A DNA stretch of 11,573 nt from an uncultured Desulfobacterium sp. (GTDB lineage: Bacteria > Desulfobacterota > Desulfobacteria > Desulfobacterales > Desulfobacteraceae). Positions 1-5,514 of the stretch are shown in pieces (positions within the stretch are counted from its first letter, which is position 1; each line of letters opens with the position of its first letter). Made by a program: the position numbers and the translations under genes. Under the pieces are notes generated by a model. That model saw only the letters and a program-made list of their open reading frames with translations, had not been told where the DNA came from and did not search any database. The stretch is taken from the NCBI GenBank assembly GCA_937124525.1, contig CAKZLA010000010.1, positions 1 through 11,573 of the forward strand, written 5' to 3'.

Positions 1-1
1 T

Positions 2-58
2 ACGGCCCGCTCTGAAAATGTTGAGAAACTGCTGAATGCACTGGGAGCTGTTCTGTAA
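2..58 (+). CDS. C-terminal end of an unidentified protein (partial)
   Basis: An open frame runs from the left edge to a TAA at 56-58 and encodes 18 residues, TARSENVEKLLNALGAVL. The pattern of an acidic and polar turn followed by an amphipathic helix resembles the last helix of class V aminotransferases and cysteine desulfurases (compare the general form 'EEVDRLLEAL'). That match is short and only suggestive. Cysteine desulfurase-like genes do occur near double-cubane-cluster genes in anaerobes, which would fit, but this is inference. The gene points towards the minus-strand activator gene, so the two would be convergent. No clear terminator follows it. The frame could also be chance, given its length. 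Confidence 0.35.
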   Translation, partial: TARSENVEKLLNALGAVL

Positions 59-66
59 AAATTTCA

Positions 67-204
67 AGCTGTGCGGGTACCAATTATCTGTAGCGTTTGG
101 CAAGGCAAATAGATCAAACTTAACCTTCTCTTTGTATTGTTAGACTACAAATAGAACGGGAAGGCTGCTTCAAACCTGGTCATCAAAGTGCTACCCGCAC
201 AGCT
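67..204. repeat. Perfect 13-bp inverted repeat flanking 112 bp
   Basis: AGCTGTGCGGGTA at 67-79 is the exact reverse complement of TACCCGCACAGCT at 192-204. The arms enclose 112 AT-richer bases without a convincing ORF. A perfect 13-bp pair at this distance is unlikely by chance. It could be the terminal repeats of a small non-autonomous element, a long stem-loop at the 3' end of the partial upstream gene, or paired protein sites. No target-site duplication is evident beside the arms. The rest of the 59-376 spacer (205-376) shows only a short AGGCC/GGCCT stem near 217-234 and no gene that I can support. Confidence 0.55.
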
Positions 205-376
205 CGAATATCTCCAGGCCGAAGCTTGGCCTTTCGCCCACCATTGATGGAAAAGATCACCATGAAAGCTGTGGCGCTCTCTTGTGTTGCAGGCTCAAGC
301 ACTTCGATCTCAGACACCTACTCCTGGCTGGTGCACTGCCTCCCCTGCCTGGATAATCATGATGAAAACTTCAAAA

Positions 377-1150
377 TCAAGCAGTCATGGATACGTCTTC
401 ATGATTCTCAGCGGTCAGTAAGGCGGCCCCATAGGCTCCGTTCATCTGGGGATCCGAGGAGACCCTGATCTTCCGATTGAGCTTTTCCGACAGCAGTTCC
501 ACCATGCACGGATTTTTGGCCACCCCGCCGGTGAAAACAATGTCTCCTGCGGCGGAGACCCGGTTGAGCATACCAGCGGCCCGGCGGATGACACTGGTGT
601 GAAGCCCCCGGGCAATCTCCTGGCGATCTTCTCCTTTGGCGATGAGGGAGGTGACTTCGGATTCGGCAAACACCGTGCACATGCTGGAGATATGGAGATC
701 CTTTGCGGCGGAAAGGGCTGCCCTGCCAAAATCATCAATGGTAAATCCCAGTGCCCGGGCCATGATTTCGAGGAATTTACCGGAACCGGCAGCACAGCGG
801 TCGTTCATTTCAAATTTTTTAACCCGCCCATTGTGCGCCAGGGCAATGGCCTTGCTGTCCTGCCCCCCGATGTCCAGAATGGTTTCAGCGTCGGGGAAAA
901 AGGCCCGGGCCCCCCGGGCATGGGCCTTGATTTCCGTCACCGTAGGAGCATCAAAGGAAATCTCAAAGAGGTTTCGCCCATAACCGGTGGCCATGATGCC
1001 GTCGTACCGGATTCCGTCCATGAGTTTTTTTGTTTCAGTCATGGGATCAAATCCGGTGTCCGCCTGGACGGAGTGACAAATTTTTCCGGATTCATCAACG
1101 ATCACAAGTTCAATGGTCCGGGACCCGATATCAATTCCGGCAAAACGCAT
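377..1150 (-). CDS. BadF/HgdC-type activator ATPase (acyl-CoA dehydratase activase, double-cubane protein reductase)
   Basis: This 257-residue protein belongs to the ASKHA-fold BadF/BadG/BcrA/HgdC family, whose homodimers carry one [4Fe-4S] cluster and use ATP to drive an electron onto a partner enzyme. Visible motifs are the N-terminal phosphate loop GIDIGSRTIELVIVD (residues 5-19), ILDIGGQDSKAI (91-102), the cluster cysteines C119 in NDRCAAGSGKFLE and C158 in SSMCTVFAESE, and the late ATP-site motif FTGGVAKN (206-213). The C119 to C158 spacing is 39 residues, the same as I recall for the cluster cysteines of Acidaminococcus HgdC (127 and 166). Length is normal. The ATG has AGGAGA six bases upstream, overlapping the stop of the double-cubane gene, so the two should be co-translated. 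The partner gene indicates a double-cubane reductase (YjiL-like) rather than a true 2-hydroxyglutaryl-CoA dehydratase activator. Confidence 0.93.
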   Translation of the reverse strand: MRFAGIDIGSRTIELVIVDESGKICHSVQADTGFDPMTETKKLMDGIRYDGIMATGYGRNLFEISFDAPTVTEIKAHARGARAFFPDAETILDIGGQDSKAIALAHNGRVKKFEMNDRCAAGSGKFLEIMARALGFTIDDFGRAALSAAKDLHISSMCTVFAESEVTSLIAKGEDRQEIARGLHTSVIRRAAGMLNRVSAAGDIVFTGGVAKNPCMVELLSEKLNRKIRVSSDPQMNGAYGAALLTAENHEDVSMTA

Positions 1151-1159
1151 TATATTCTC

Positions 1160-2437
1160 CTATCCGAGTTGCTCAACAAAGGCTTCCACCCGGGTTTTGA
1201 GTTGCCCCATATCCTCCATGCCGTAGTCGGTTTCAATGCGAAGACAGGGAATGCCTTTTTCTTCCAGGGCCTTTTCCACGGGAATGGATTCCATGAGATA
1301 GGGCTGGCAGAACTGCAGGCCGTAATGAATTACTCCGTCGGCTTTGTAGGCGGCCGCCATCTCCTGGATGTTTAAAAGACGCTGCTCATTGGGCGTGAAG
1401 ATGGCGCAGTCCACCTGGAAATAGCGATCCACAAGGGCATCCATCATCTCATCCACAGTGTTGCCGGTGTCGGCGGTGAGGTGGCGGGTGCCCCGTTCCC
1501 CCACACAGGATTCTTCCCCCACGATGACGGCCCCGGATGTCTCCACGATCATGGGCAGTTTCCAGTTGGGAACGGCCTGGGGACATCCGGAGACCAGGAT
1601 GCGCGGGGTCTTTTCTGGAAAGGCCCCTTTTTTATCCTGGATACGGGTTTCCAGTTCGTCGCATATTTTATGAAGCGATGCGGTGAACCGGGCCGGGTTG
1701 TCATAAAAGGACACCTGGTTGGCAAGCAGGCCGTCCAGTCCGGAAATAGGGGCAGGGTCTGCATTGCGCAGGGAGGAAAGCCGGTGAAGGGCTGCCCGTT
1801 TGGCATTGACCACGCCAATGGCGGACTTAAGGGATTCTACAGTAATGGTGACACCGGTAAGTGTTTCAACGGCCTCCTTGAATCGCAGATATTCTCCTTT
1901 GAGAAGAGCTTTTCCGTTTTCGGTTTTCATCTGGGGCAGATCCATGACATAGAGATTATCCACCAGATGCCCCAGGGATTCATAGGCTTTTTTCTTGCCG
2001 TCGCAGGTGTTCTCTCCCACGATCATGTCTGCGCTTTCAAGATAGGGGCACACCTTGCCAAGCTTGAACCCGAAGGCGGATTTGATCAACGCACAGGTGT
2101 TTCTGGGTAACAATTGCTCCACCGCTTCCATGGCAAAGTCCGCCCCGGAACACAGGCCCACCAGGGTGGCGTTGGCGGCAAGGGCGATCTCTTCGGGGAC
2201 AAAGACGCAAAAGGAACCGATAATTTTTCGACCGGATGCCTTTTCATCCATGAGTTCCTTGATGCGCAGTCCATGGACTTCACTCATCACAAAATCAAAA
2301 TATCCCATTCCCTCCGGCCGGTTTTTCTGAGCCAGGTAAATATCTTTGTAGGCATTTCCAAGCACGTCCAGCAATGCGTCGTGGGCAGCCAGGTCCAGCC
2401 CGAGATCCGTCCACATGGATCGATAGTCTTCAGTCAT
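1160..2437 (-). CDS. Double-cubane-cluster protein (2-hydroxyacyl-CoA dehydratase subunit family, YjiM-like reductase)
   Basis: This 425-residue protein belongs to the HgdB/FldC/YjiM superfamily. A single polypeptide next to a single activator gene matches the double-cubane-cluster proteins, which hold an [8Fe-9S] cluster and reduce small molecules such as acetylene in vitro. Their natural substrate is unknown. Cysteines that could bind the cluster include C77, C96, C115, C130 (in KVCPYLESAD), C145 (in GENTCDGKKK), C285 (in VSGCPQ), C311 (in GEESCVGERG), C344 and C377. The VCPY and ENTCDGKKK motifs are characteristic. Start choice: ATG at 2437 has GGAAGGA seven bases upstream. An in-frame ATG at 2530 would add 31 residues and overlaps the RelE-like stop by ATGA, but it has a poorer site and an unlikely N-terminus. 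The gene lies 9 bp before the activator gene. A two-subunit dehydratase is less likely because no second subunit is present. Confidence 0.9.
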   Translation of the reverse strand: MTEDYRSMWTDLGLDLAAHDALLDVLGNAYKDIYLAQKNRPEGMGYFDFVMSEVHGLRIKELMDEKASGRKIIGSFCVFVPEEIALAANATLVGLCSGADFAMEAVEQLLPRNTCALIKSAFGFKLGKVCPYLESADMIVGENTCDGKKKAYESLGHLVDNLYVMDLPQMKTENGKALLKGEYLRFKEAVETLTGVTITVESLKSAIGVVNAKRAALHRLSSLRNADPAPISGLDGLLANQVSFYDNPARFTASLHKICDELETRIQDKKGAFPEKTPRILVSGCPQAVPNWKLPMIVETSGAVIVGEESCVGERGTRHLTADTGNTVDEMMDALVDRYFQVDCAIFTPNEQRLLNIQEMAAAYKADGVIHYGLQFCQPYLMESIPVEKALEEKGIPCLRIETDYGMEDMGQLKTRVEAFVEQLG

Positions 2438-2464
2438 TTTTATTCCTTCCATAATAAATATTGC

Positions 2465-2477
2465 ACACTCTAAGTGT
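2465..2477. promoter_or_regulatory. Small palindrome upstream of the double-cubane gene
   Basis: ACACT-CTA-AGTGT is a perfect 5-bp inverted repeat with a 3-base centre. It lies 28 bp before the ATG at 2437, in the 89-bp gap between the RelE-like ORF and the double-cubane gene. It could be an operator or simply chance. No convincing -35/-10 pair was seen around it. Confidence 0.25.
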
Positions 2478-2526
2478 ATCCCCCCTCTTGTTGCGGGTAT
2501 TGGCAAAGCCGGTGATGCAAGTTTGA

Positions 2527-3045
2527 TCATGACAAGGCATTGACAATTCCCTGGAAAATTGTTCTCAGATCCTTTTGTGAAATTGTCGGCTGGGCCTCTG
2601 CCTCTTCATGGCTCCCTGCCCATGGGTCATTCGTCCTCCTGGTTTCAGGTGCTATACTATGGGGGGAACGGACGGCACGGGCCGGGAAGGAGCGACCGCC
2701 AAAGGGAACCATTTGTTCCATGATATTTTTAACATTAAAACCCCGGTGCTTGTCCAGCCAAGTGTGACAACTGTCGTGATTGCCGATGAATAGCACATAA
2801 ATATTGTTTTTTTCTTTTACACAGACCAGTCGATACCCTTTGCCAAGATTATATTTCAGACAATTTCGGATACGGGCATCTCCTTTTCTGGAGAGTCTTC
2901 CGGCATTAATCAGGGATTCTCCTCCGGCAAGGGAGCAAATGATATGATGGGCTTTTTCAGCAGCAAATCCCGGTGCGTTTTCCTGCTCTTTCAGACGTTC
3001 CAGCTCCTTTTCAACCCGGGTGTGTATATATATATTGCGTTTCAT
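2527..3045 (-). CDS. RelE-like toxin-family protein with a C-terminal extension
   Basis: The first ~100 of 172 residues look like a RelE/HigB-type mRNA interferase: a basic helical N-terminus (VEKELERLKEQ, residues 11-21), LSRKGDARIRNCLKYNLGKGYRLVCVKEKN and the strand NIYVLFIGNHDSCHTWL (81-97). This pattern is typical of 'cytotoxic translational repressor' annotations in Deltaproteobacteria. The last ~70 residues, rich in Pro, Arg and Ser and ending GIVNALS, are beyond the normal RelE length and may be a fused or read-through tail. I chose the ATG at 3045. A TTG at 3078 would add 11 residues and sits within an inverted-repeat arm. The ribosome site (GGGA, 11 bases away) is weak. No antitoxin gene is visible on either side, which is unusual. 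Its stop overlaps an alternative double-cubane start by ATGA. Family assignment is moderate and toxicity is not shown. Confidence 0.6.
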   Translation of the reverse strand: MKRNIYIHTRVEKELERLKEQENAPGFAAEKAHHIICSLAGGESLINAGRLSRKGDARIRNCLKYNLGKGYRLVCVKEKNNIYVLFIGNHDSCHTWLDKHRGFNVKNIMEQMVPFGGRSFPARAVRSPHSIAPETRRTNDPWAGSHEEAEAQPTISQKDLRTIFQGIVNALS

Positions 3046-3064
3046 TATATTTACATTCCCATTT

Positions 3065-3290
3065 AATACCTTCGCCAATTTTGTTTTAGCTCATACCTGG
3101 ATCTATATTGATATTAAGGAATCGGTCTTAAATAACTTACCCATTGCAGAACACTCTACCGTTAAAGGGACGTGTTACCCCATTTTTAAATGGGTAAGTT
3201 TCACACTCATTCCTAAAGCATCTTAAAAACACACTATGCGGGGTTGCGGTGGGCTGATTTCAAATTAATTTTAACTTTGGCGAAGGTGTT
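3065..3290. repeat. Imperfect 14-bp terminal inverted repeat spanning 226 bp
   Basis: AATACCTTCGCCAA at 3065-3078 and the reverse complement of 3277-3290, AACACCTTCGCCAA, match at 13 of 14 positions. Together they bracket most of the spacer between the RelE-like and HesB-like genes. The layout resembles a MITE or another small mobile remnant of ~226 bp. No direct target duplication is evident and no transposase lies nearby. The left arm covers an alternative TTG start of the RelE-like ORF. Paired operator sites are the main alternative. Confidence 0.4.
3134..3200 (-). promoter_or_regulatory. Nested inverted repeats with three TTACCCATT-like motifs upstream of the RelE-like ORF
   Basis: AACTTACCCATT (3134-3145) is an exact 12-bp inverted repeat of AATGGGTAAGTT (3189-3200). 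A third copy, TTACCCCATTT (3175-3185), can pair with the same right arm through a local stem with one bulged C and a very short loop. The right arm can therefore pair with either left arm, but not both at once. The array lies ~90 bases before the RelE-like start on its own strand. It may be an autoregulatory operator, a frequent arrangement at toxin loci, or an alternative-structure leader. No protein partner can be named. Confidence 0.4.
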
Positions 3291-3363
3291 GATTGAAACC
3301 GTTTTTTTAAAATGACGGCCATATCCCGGCGGACACACAAAAAAATAAAAAATGGCCCACCGC
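3246..3363. repeat. 9-bp inverted repeat downstream of the HesB-like gene
   Basis: GCGGTGGGC at 3246-3254 is the exact reverse complement of GCCCACCGC at 3355-3363. The right arm begins ~10 bases after the HesB-like stop and, on the minus strand, is followed by T-rich runs (CATTTTTTATTTTTTT). That is reminiscent of a transcription end, but the stem arms are ~100 bases apart, so a standard intrinsic terminator is not demonstrated. The rest of the 3046-3373 spacer holds no supportable gene. Confidence 0.3.
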
Positions 3364-3373
3364 TACCCGCTAC

Positions 3374-3685
3374 TTATGAACAGCAGGAGCCGTGACTGCC
3401 GCAGGAACTGCACCCCGAGGAGAGCTCCAGACGGGAAGAAATTTGGAATCCTGTTCCTGAAAAATCAATTTCAACCGGTGTTGCGCTTTTCAGCAGGGTG
3501 GTGTCCATGAGGTAGTCTACGCCGTCGATTTCTGTTGTGAAGTCTGTCTCTTTTTTGTCATCCAGGGCCATGGCCAGTTGGGCTCCGCCGCATCCCTGGT
3601 TTAGAAAAATCCGGATGGGCTTCATATCTTTGCCTTCAAAAAAGCCCTTAATCTCTTCCTGTGCTGCTTCAGTGACGTTGATCAT
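3374..3685 (-). CDS. HesB/IscA-like small iron-sulfur protein with cysteine-rich tail
   Basis: This 103-residue protein has the A-type carrier fold pattern: the N-terminus MINVTEAAQEEIKGFFE, the conserved NQGCGGAQLAMALDD (C32, aligned with the first IscA cysteine), a DGVDYLMD strand-turn, then IDFSGTGFQIS. IscA proteins normally end with a C-x-C pair. Here the tail is GCSSCGSHGSCCS, with five cysteines (C92, C95, C101, C102 plus C32), so cluster or metal binding is likely but the geometry is atypical. The ATG at 3685 has GGAGA just upstream. An in-frame upstream ATG at 3751 would overlap the preceding gene and lacks support. It lies 16 bp after the HdrD-like gene, so co-transcription is likely. 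Role inferred: cluster carrier or scaffold, possibly serving its neighbour. Confidence 0.85.
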   Translation of the reverse strand: MINVTEAAQEEIKGFFEGKDMKPIRIFLNQGCGGAQLAMALDDKKETDFTTEIDGVDYLMDTTLLKSATPVEIDFSGTGFQISSRLELSSGCSSCGSHGSCCS

Positions 3686-3701
3686 TGTTTTCTCCTTTCC
3701 T

Positions 3702-4988
3702 TTATTCCAATCCATAATCGACCAGGTCCGGGCCGAGGTAAGTTCTTTCATTTTCTCCCAATATTCCCAGAGATAGACAGATCAGTGTCCAGAGATGGAC
3801 AGTCTGATATCCGCCGTTGAAGTGGTGGGAGATATCTTCAACCTGGGCGTGGCAGTTGTGACAGGGAGTGACCACATACCCGGCGCCAGTGGCCATGATC
3901 TGATCAAACTTGACTTTACCGTAGGCATGCCGCTCGTCATTCAGCCCTGATTGCAGGGACCCGCCGCCGCCTCCGCAGCAGAAGTTGTTGGACAAGTTTG
4001 GGGTCATGTCCACAAAATTATCTTCTCCTACGACTTGTTTCACCACGAATCGAAGGTCTTGGGCCATCTCATCTCCCCGGGATTTACGGATGAGGTTACA
4101 GGGGTCCTGGACGGTGAATTTGATGTTTGTTTTGTTCCAGTCGGAATTAACCTTGAGTTTTCCTTGTCTGATCCACTCGGCATAGAGTTCCACAATACTT
4201 TTCAATTCAAAGTTGTGAGGGATGTTGAAGCGCTGCAAGCCTTCCCACAGGGCATAAAAGGAGTGGCCGCATTCGGTGTTGATGAGCACTTTGCATCCCA
4301 ACCGGTCAATGTGTTCCGCCTGTTCGCGGATGATTTTTTCCCAGGAGGGGTCGTCGGCCAGAAACATGCAATAGTTCTCTCCGCCCCACATGGTGGAGTA
4401 GTAAGTCCAGTCGGCTCCCACGGTGTGAAGGATTTTCCAGAGGGGCAGGAGCTCATCTGGCTCCGTCACCGGTTCCCGGGAGTTCTGGTTCAGGGCAAAG
4501 AAAGCACCTTGGCGGTCGATGTCGGCTTTAAGGCTTTCGAAACCGGGCTGCTCTTCCCGACACTCTTCAGCCAAGTCATCCACGGTGAAGGCAAAGTCAT
4601 CCAGGGGAACTCCCATGGCACCGCCCCGGGATCTCAAATGATGGTCACAGGAGCCGAGAATGCCCTTGGGCCGCTCTTCCCTTGGCCATTGGGAGCGGAT
4701 ATAGTAAATGAGCTGGGGGATATTAAGATGCATGGGACAGATGTCATAGCATCGTTTACACATGGTGCAAATCCAGATCCAAGGATTCCTTTCCAACTCC
4801 GCATCCATGCCCAATGTGGCCATACGTACAAATTTACGAGGATCCATATCCAGGATGCCCGTGGCAGGGCAACCGCTGGAGCAGGCGCCGCAGGTCAGGC
4901 AAACGTTGAAATTTCCATCGGGCAGCAGTTCCCGGACCTTGTCTTTGATCTCTGTTTTCTGGTGGGTGATATTCAACCGATCCAGCAT
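3702..4988 (-). CDS. HdrD/TmcB/HmcF-like iron-sulfur oxidoreductase with CCG domains
   Basis: This 428-residue protein has an N-terminal HdrC-like ferredoxin region with two complete [4Fe-4S] motifs: CLTCGACSSGCP (C30, C33, C36, C40) and CTMCKRCYDICP (C74, C77, C80, C84). The C-terminal half has a canonical CCG motif: C297 in DPCNLIRKSRG, CCGGGGG at 337-343 and CHNCH with C376 and C379. An earlier CCG-like region (C207, C232, C240) is degenerate. HdrD, DsrK, TmcB and HmcF share this plan and pass electrons between quinone or cytochrome partners and thiol/disulfide-type substrates. No membrane segment is seen, so it is probably cytoplasmic or peripheral. No HdrE, DsrM or TmcA/C/D gene lies in the window. 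Start at 4988 follows AAGGA by nine bases. The next gene in the operon is the HesB-like one. The physiological partner is unknown. Confidence 0.88.
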   Translation of the reverse strand: MLDRLNITHQKTEIKDKVRELLPDGNFNVCLTCGACSSGCPATGILDMDPRKFVRMATLGMDAELERNPWIWICTMCKRCYDICPMHLNIPQLIYYIRSQWPREERPKGILGSCDHHLRSRGGAMGVPLDDFAFTVDDLAEECREEQPGFESLKADIDRQGAFFALNQNSREPVTEPDELLPLWKILHTVGADWTYYSTMWGGENYCMFLADDPSWEKIIREQAEHIDRLGCKVLINTECGHSFYALWEGLQRFNIPHNFELKSIVELYAEWIRQGKLKVNSDWNKTNIKFTVQDPCNLIRKSRGDEMAQDLRFVVKQVVGEDNFVDMTPNLSNNFCCGGGGGSLQSGLNDERHAYGKVKFDQIMATGAGYVVTPCHNCHAQVEDISHHFNGGYQTVHLWTLICLSLGILGENERTYLGPDLVDYGLE

Positions 4989-5514
4989 AGTGAGTTTCCT
5001 TTTGCAAATAACTGGGGGGTTATGTTTCTCCCAGATAAGTTGATGACGGCATGACAGATACATCTGCCACAAAATCTTTAATCCCCTGTGGAACTTGTTG
5101 TAAATGGGATTTTATGGATTGGAAACTGCAAAAGGAATGAGGCGATGAAGGGCGGTCAATCTGAAAGGTGGTGAAAGGACTTTCCTGCCTACACTCCCCA
5201 TGCAGCTGTGCAGCGGCCGCCAGCACGGGCAGCAGTGCAGCACCTACGTCAGCGAATTATGGGGAAAATGTCCATGGATAATCCTTGTTGATTCATTGAT
5301 ACCCGTTGGTTAATGCACAATCAAACGGGTATTATATTGATGGTTTATGTATAAAATAAAATCAGGGTACATTGAAAAAATTATTATTGCAAATCGATAT
5401 TTTAGATAATGCCGGGTGACGATATTGAATCTGTTGATCCCTGTTTTTGAGCCATACACGATGCGTTGACTTTGATAGCTTGGTCACGAATACGCTCATC
5501 CGAAACCCGCAATA
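4989..5514. other. Intergenic spacer upstream of the HdrD-like operon
   Basis: No convincing gene lies here. A 68-codon minus-strand frame (5020-5226, GTG start) has no recognisable family and no ribosome site. The stretch includes CAGATACATCTG at 5055-5066 (5-bp arms), a notably GC-rich patch at 5185-5260 with repeated GCAGC/GTGCTGC units inside AT-rich DNA, and the hairpin at 5299-5332. The promoter of the HdrD-like operon should lie here, but I could not assign -35/-10 boxes with confidence. No terminator is evident for the upstream EAL gene. Confidence 0.4.
5299..5332. promoter_or_regulatory. Inverted repeat / hairpin
   Basis: ATACCCGTT (5299-5307) pairs exactly with AACGGGTAT (5324-5332). 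The stem can extend by four pairs past a bulged A around a loop near AATGCAC. There is no T-run on either side, so it is more like an operator or a structured leader than an intrinsic terminator. It lies ~310 bp upstream of the HdrD-like start. Confidence 0.4.

Noticed and set aside
226..468. 80-codon plus-strand frame in the left spacer
   Set aside because: It runs into the antisense of the activator gene, has no recognisable family and no ribosome site.
599..1375. 258-codon plus-strand frame
   Set aside because: Antisense shadow of the activator and double-cubane genes, both of which have clear motifs on the minus strand.
2438..2530. Longer double-cubane protein starting at ATG 2530
   Set aside because: Adds 31 residues with no family character and lacks a ribosome site, whereas ATG 2437 has GGAAGGA at good spacing.
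3951..5054. 367-codon plus-strand frame
   Set aside because: Antisense to the HdrD-like gene, whose CxxCxxCxxxCP and CCG motifs prove the minus strand is coding.
5020..5226. 68-codon minus-strand frame upstream of the HdrD-like gene
   Set aside because: GTG start without a ribosome site, crosses the GC-rich repeat-like patch and matches no known family.
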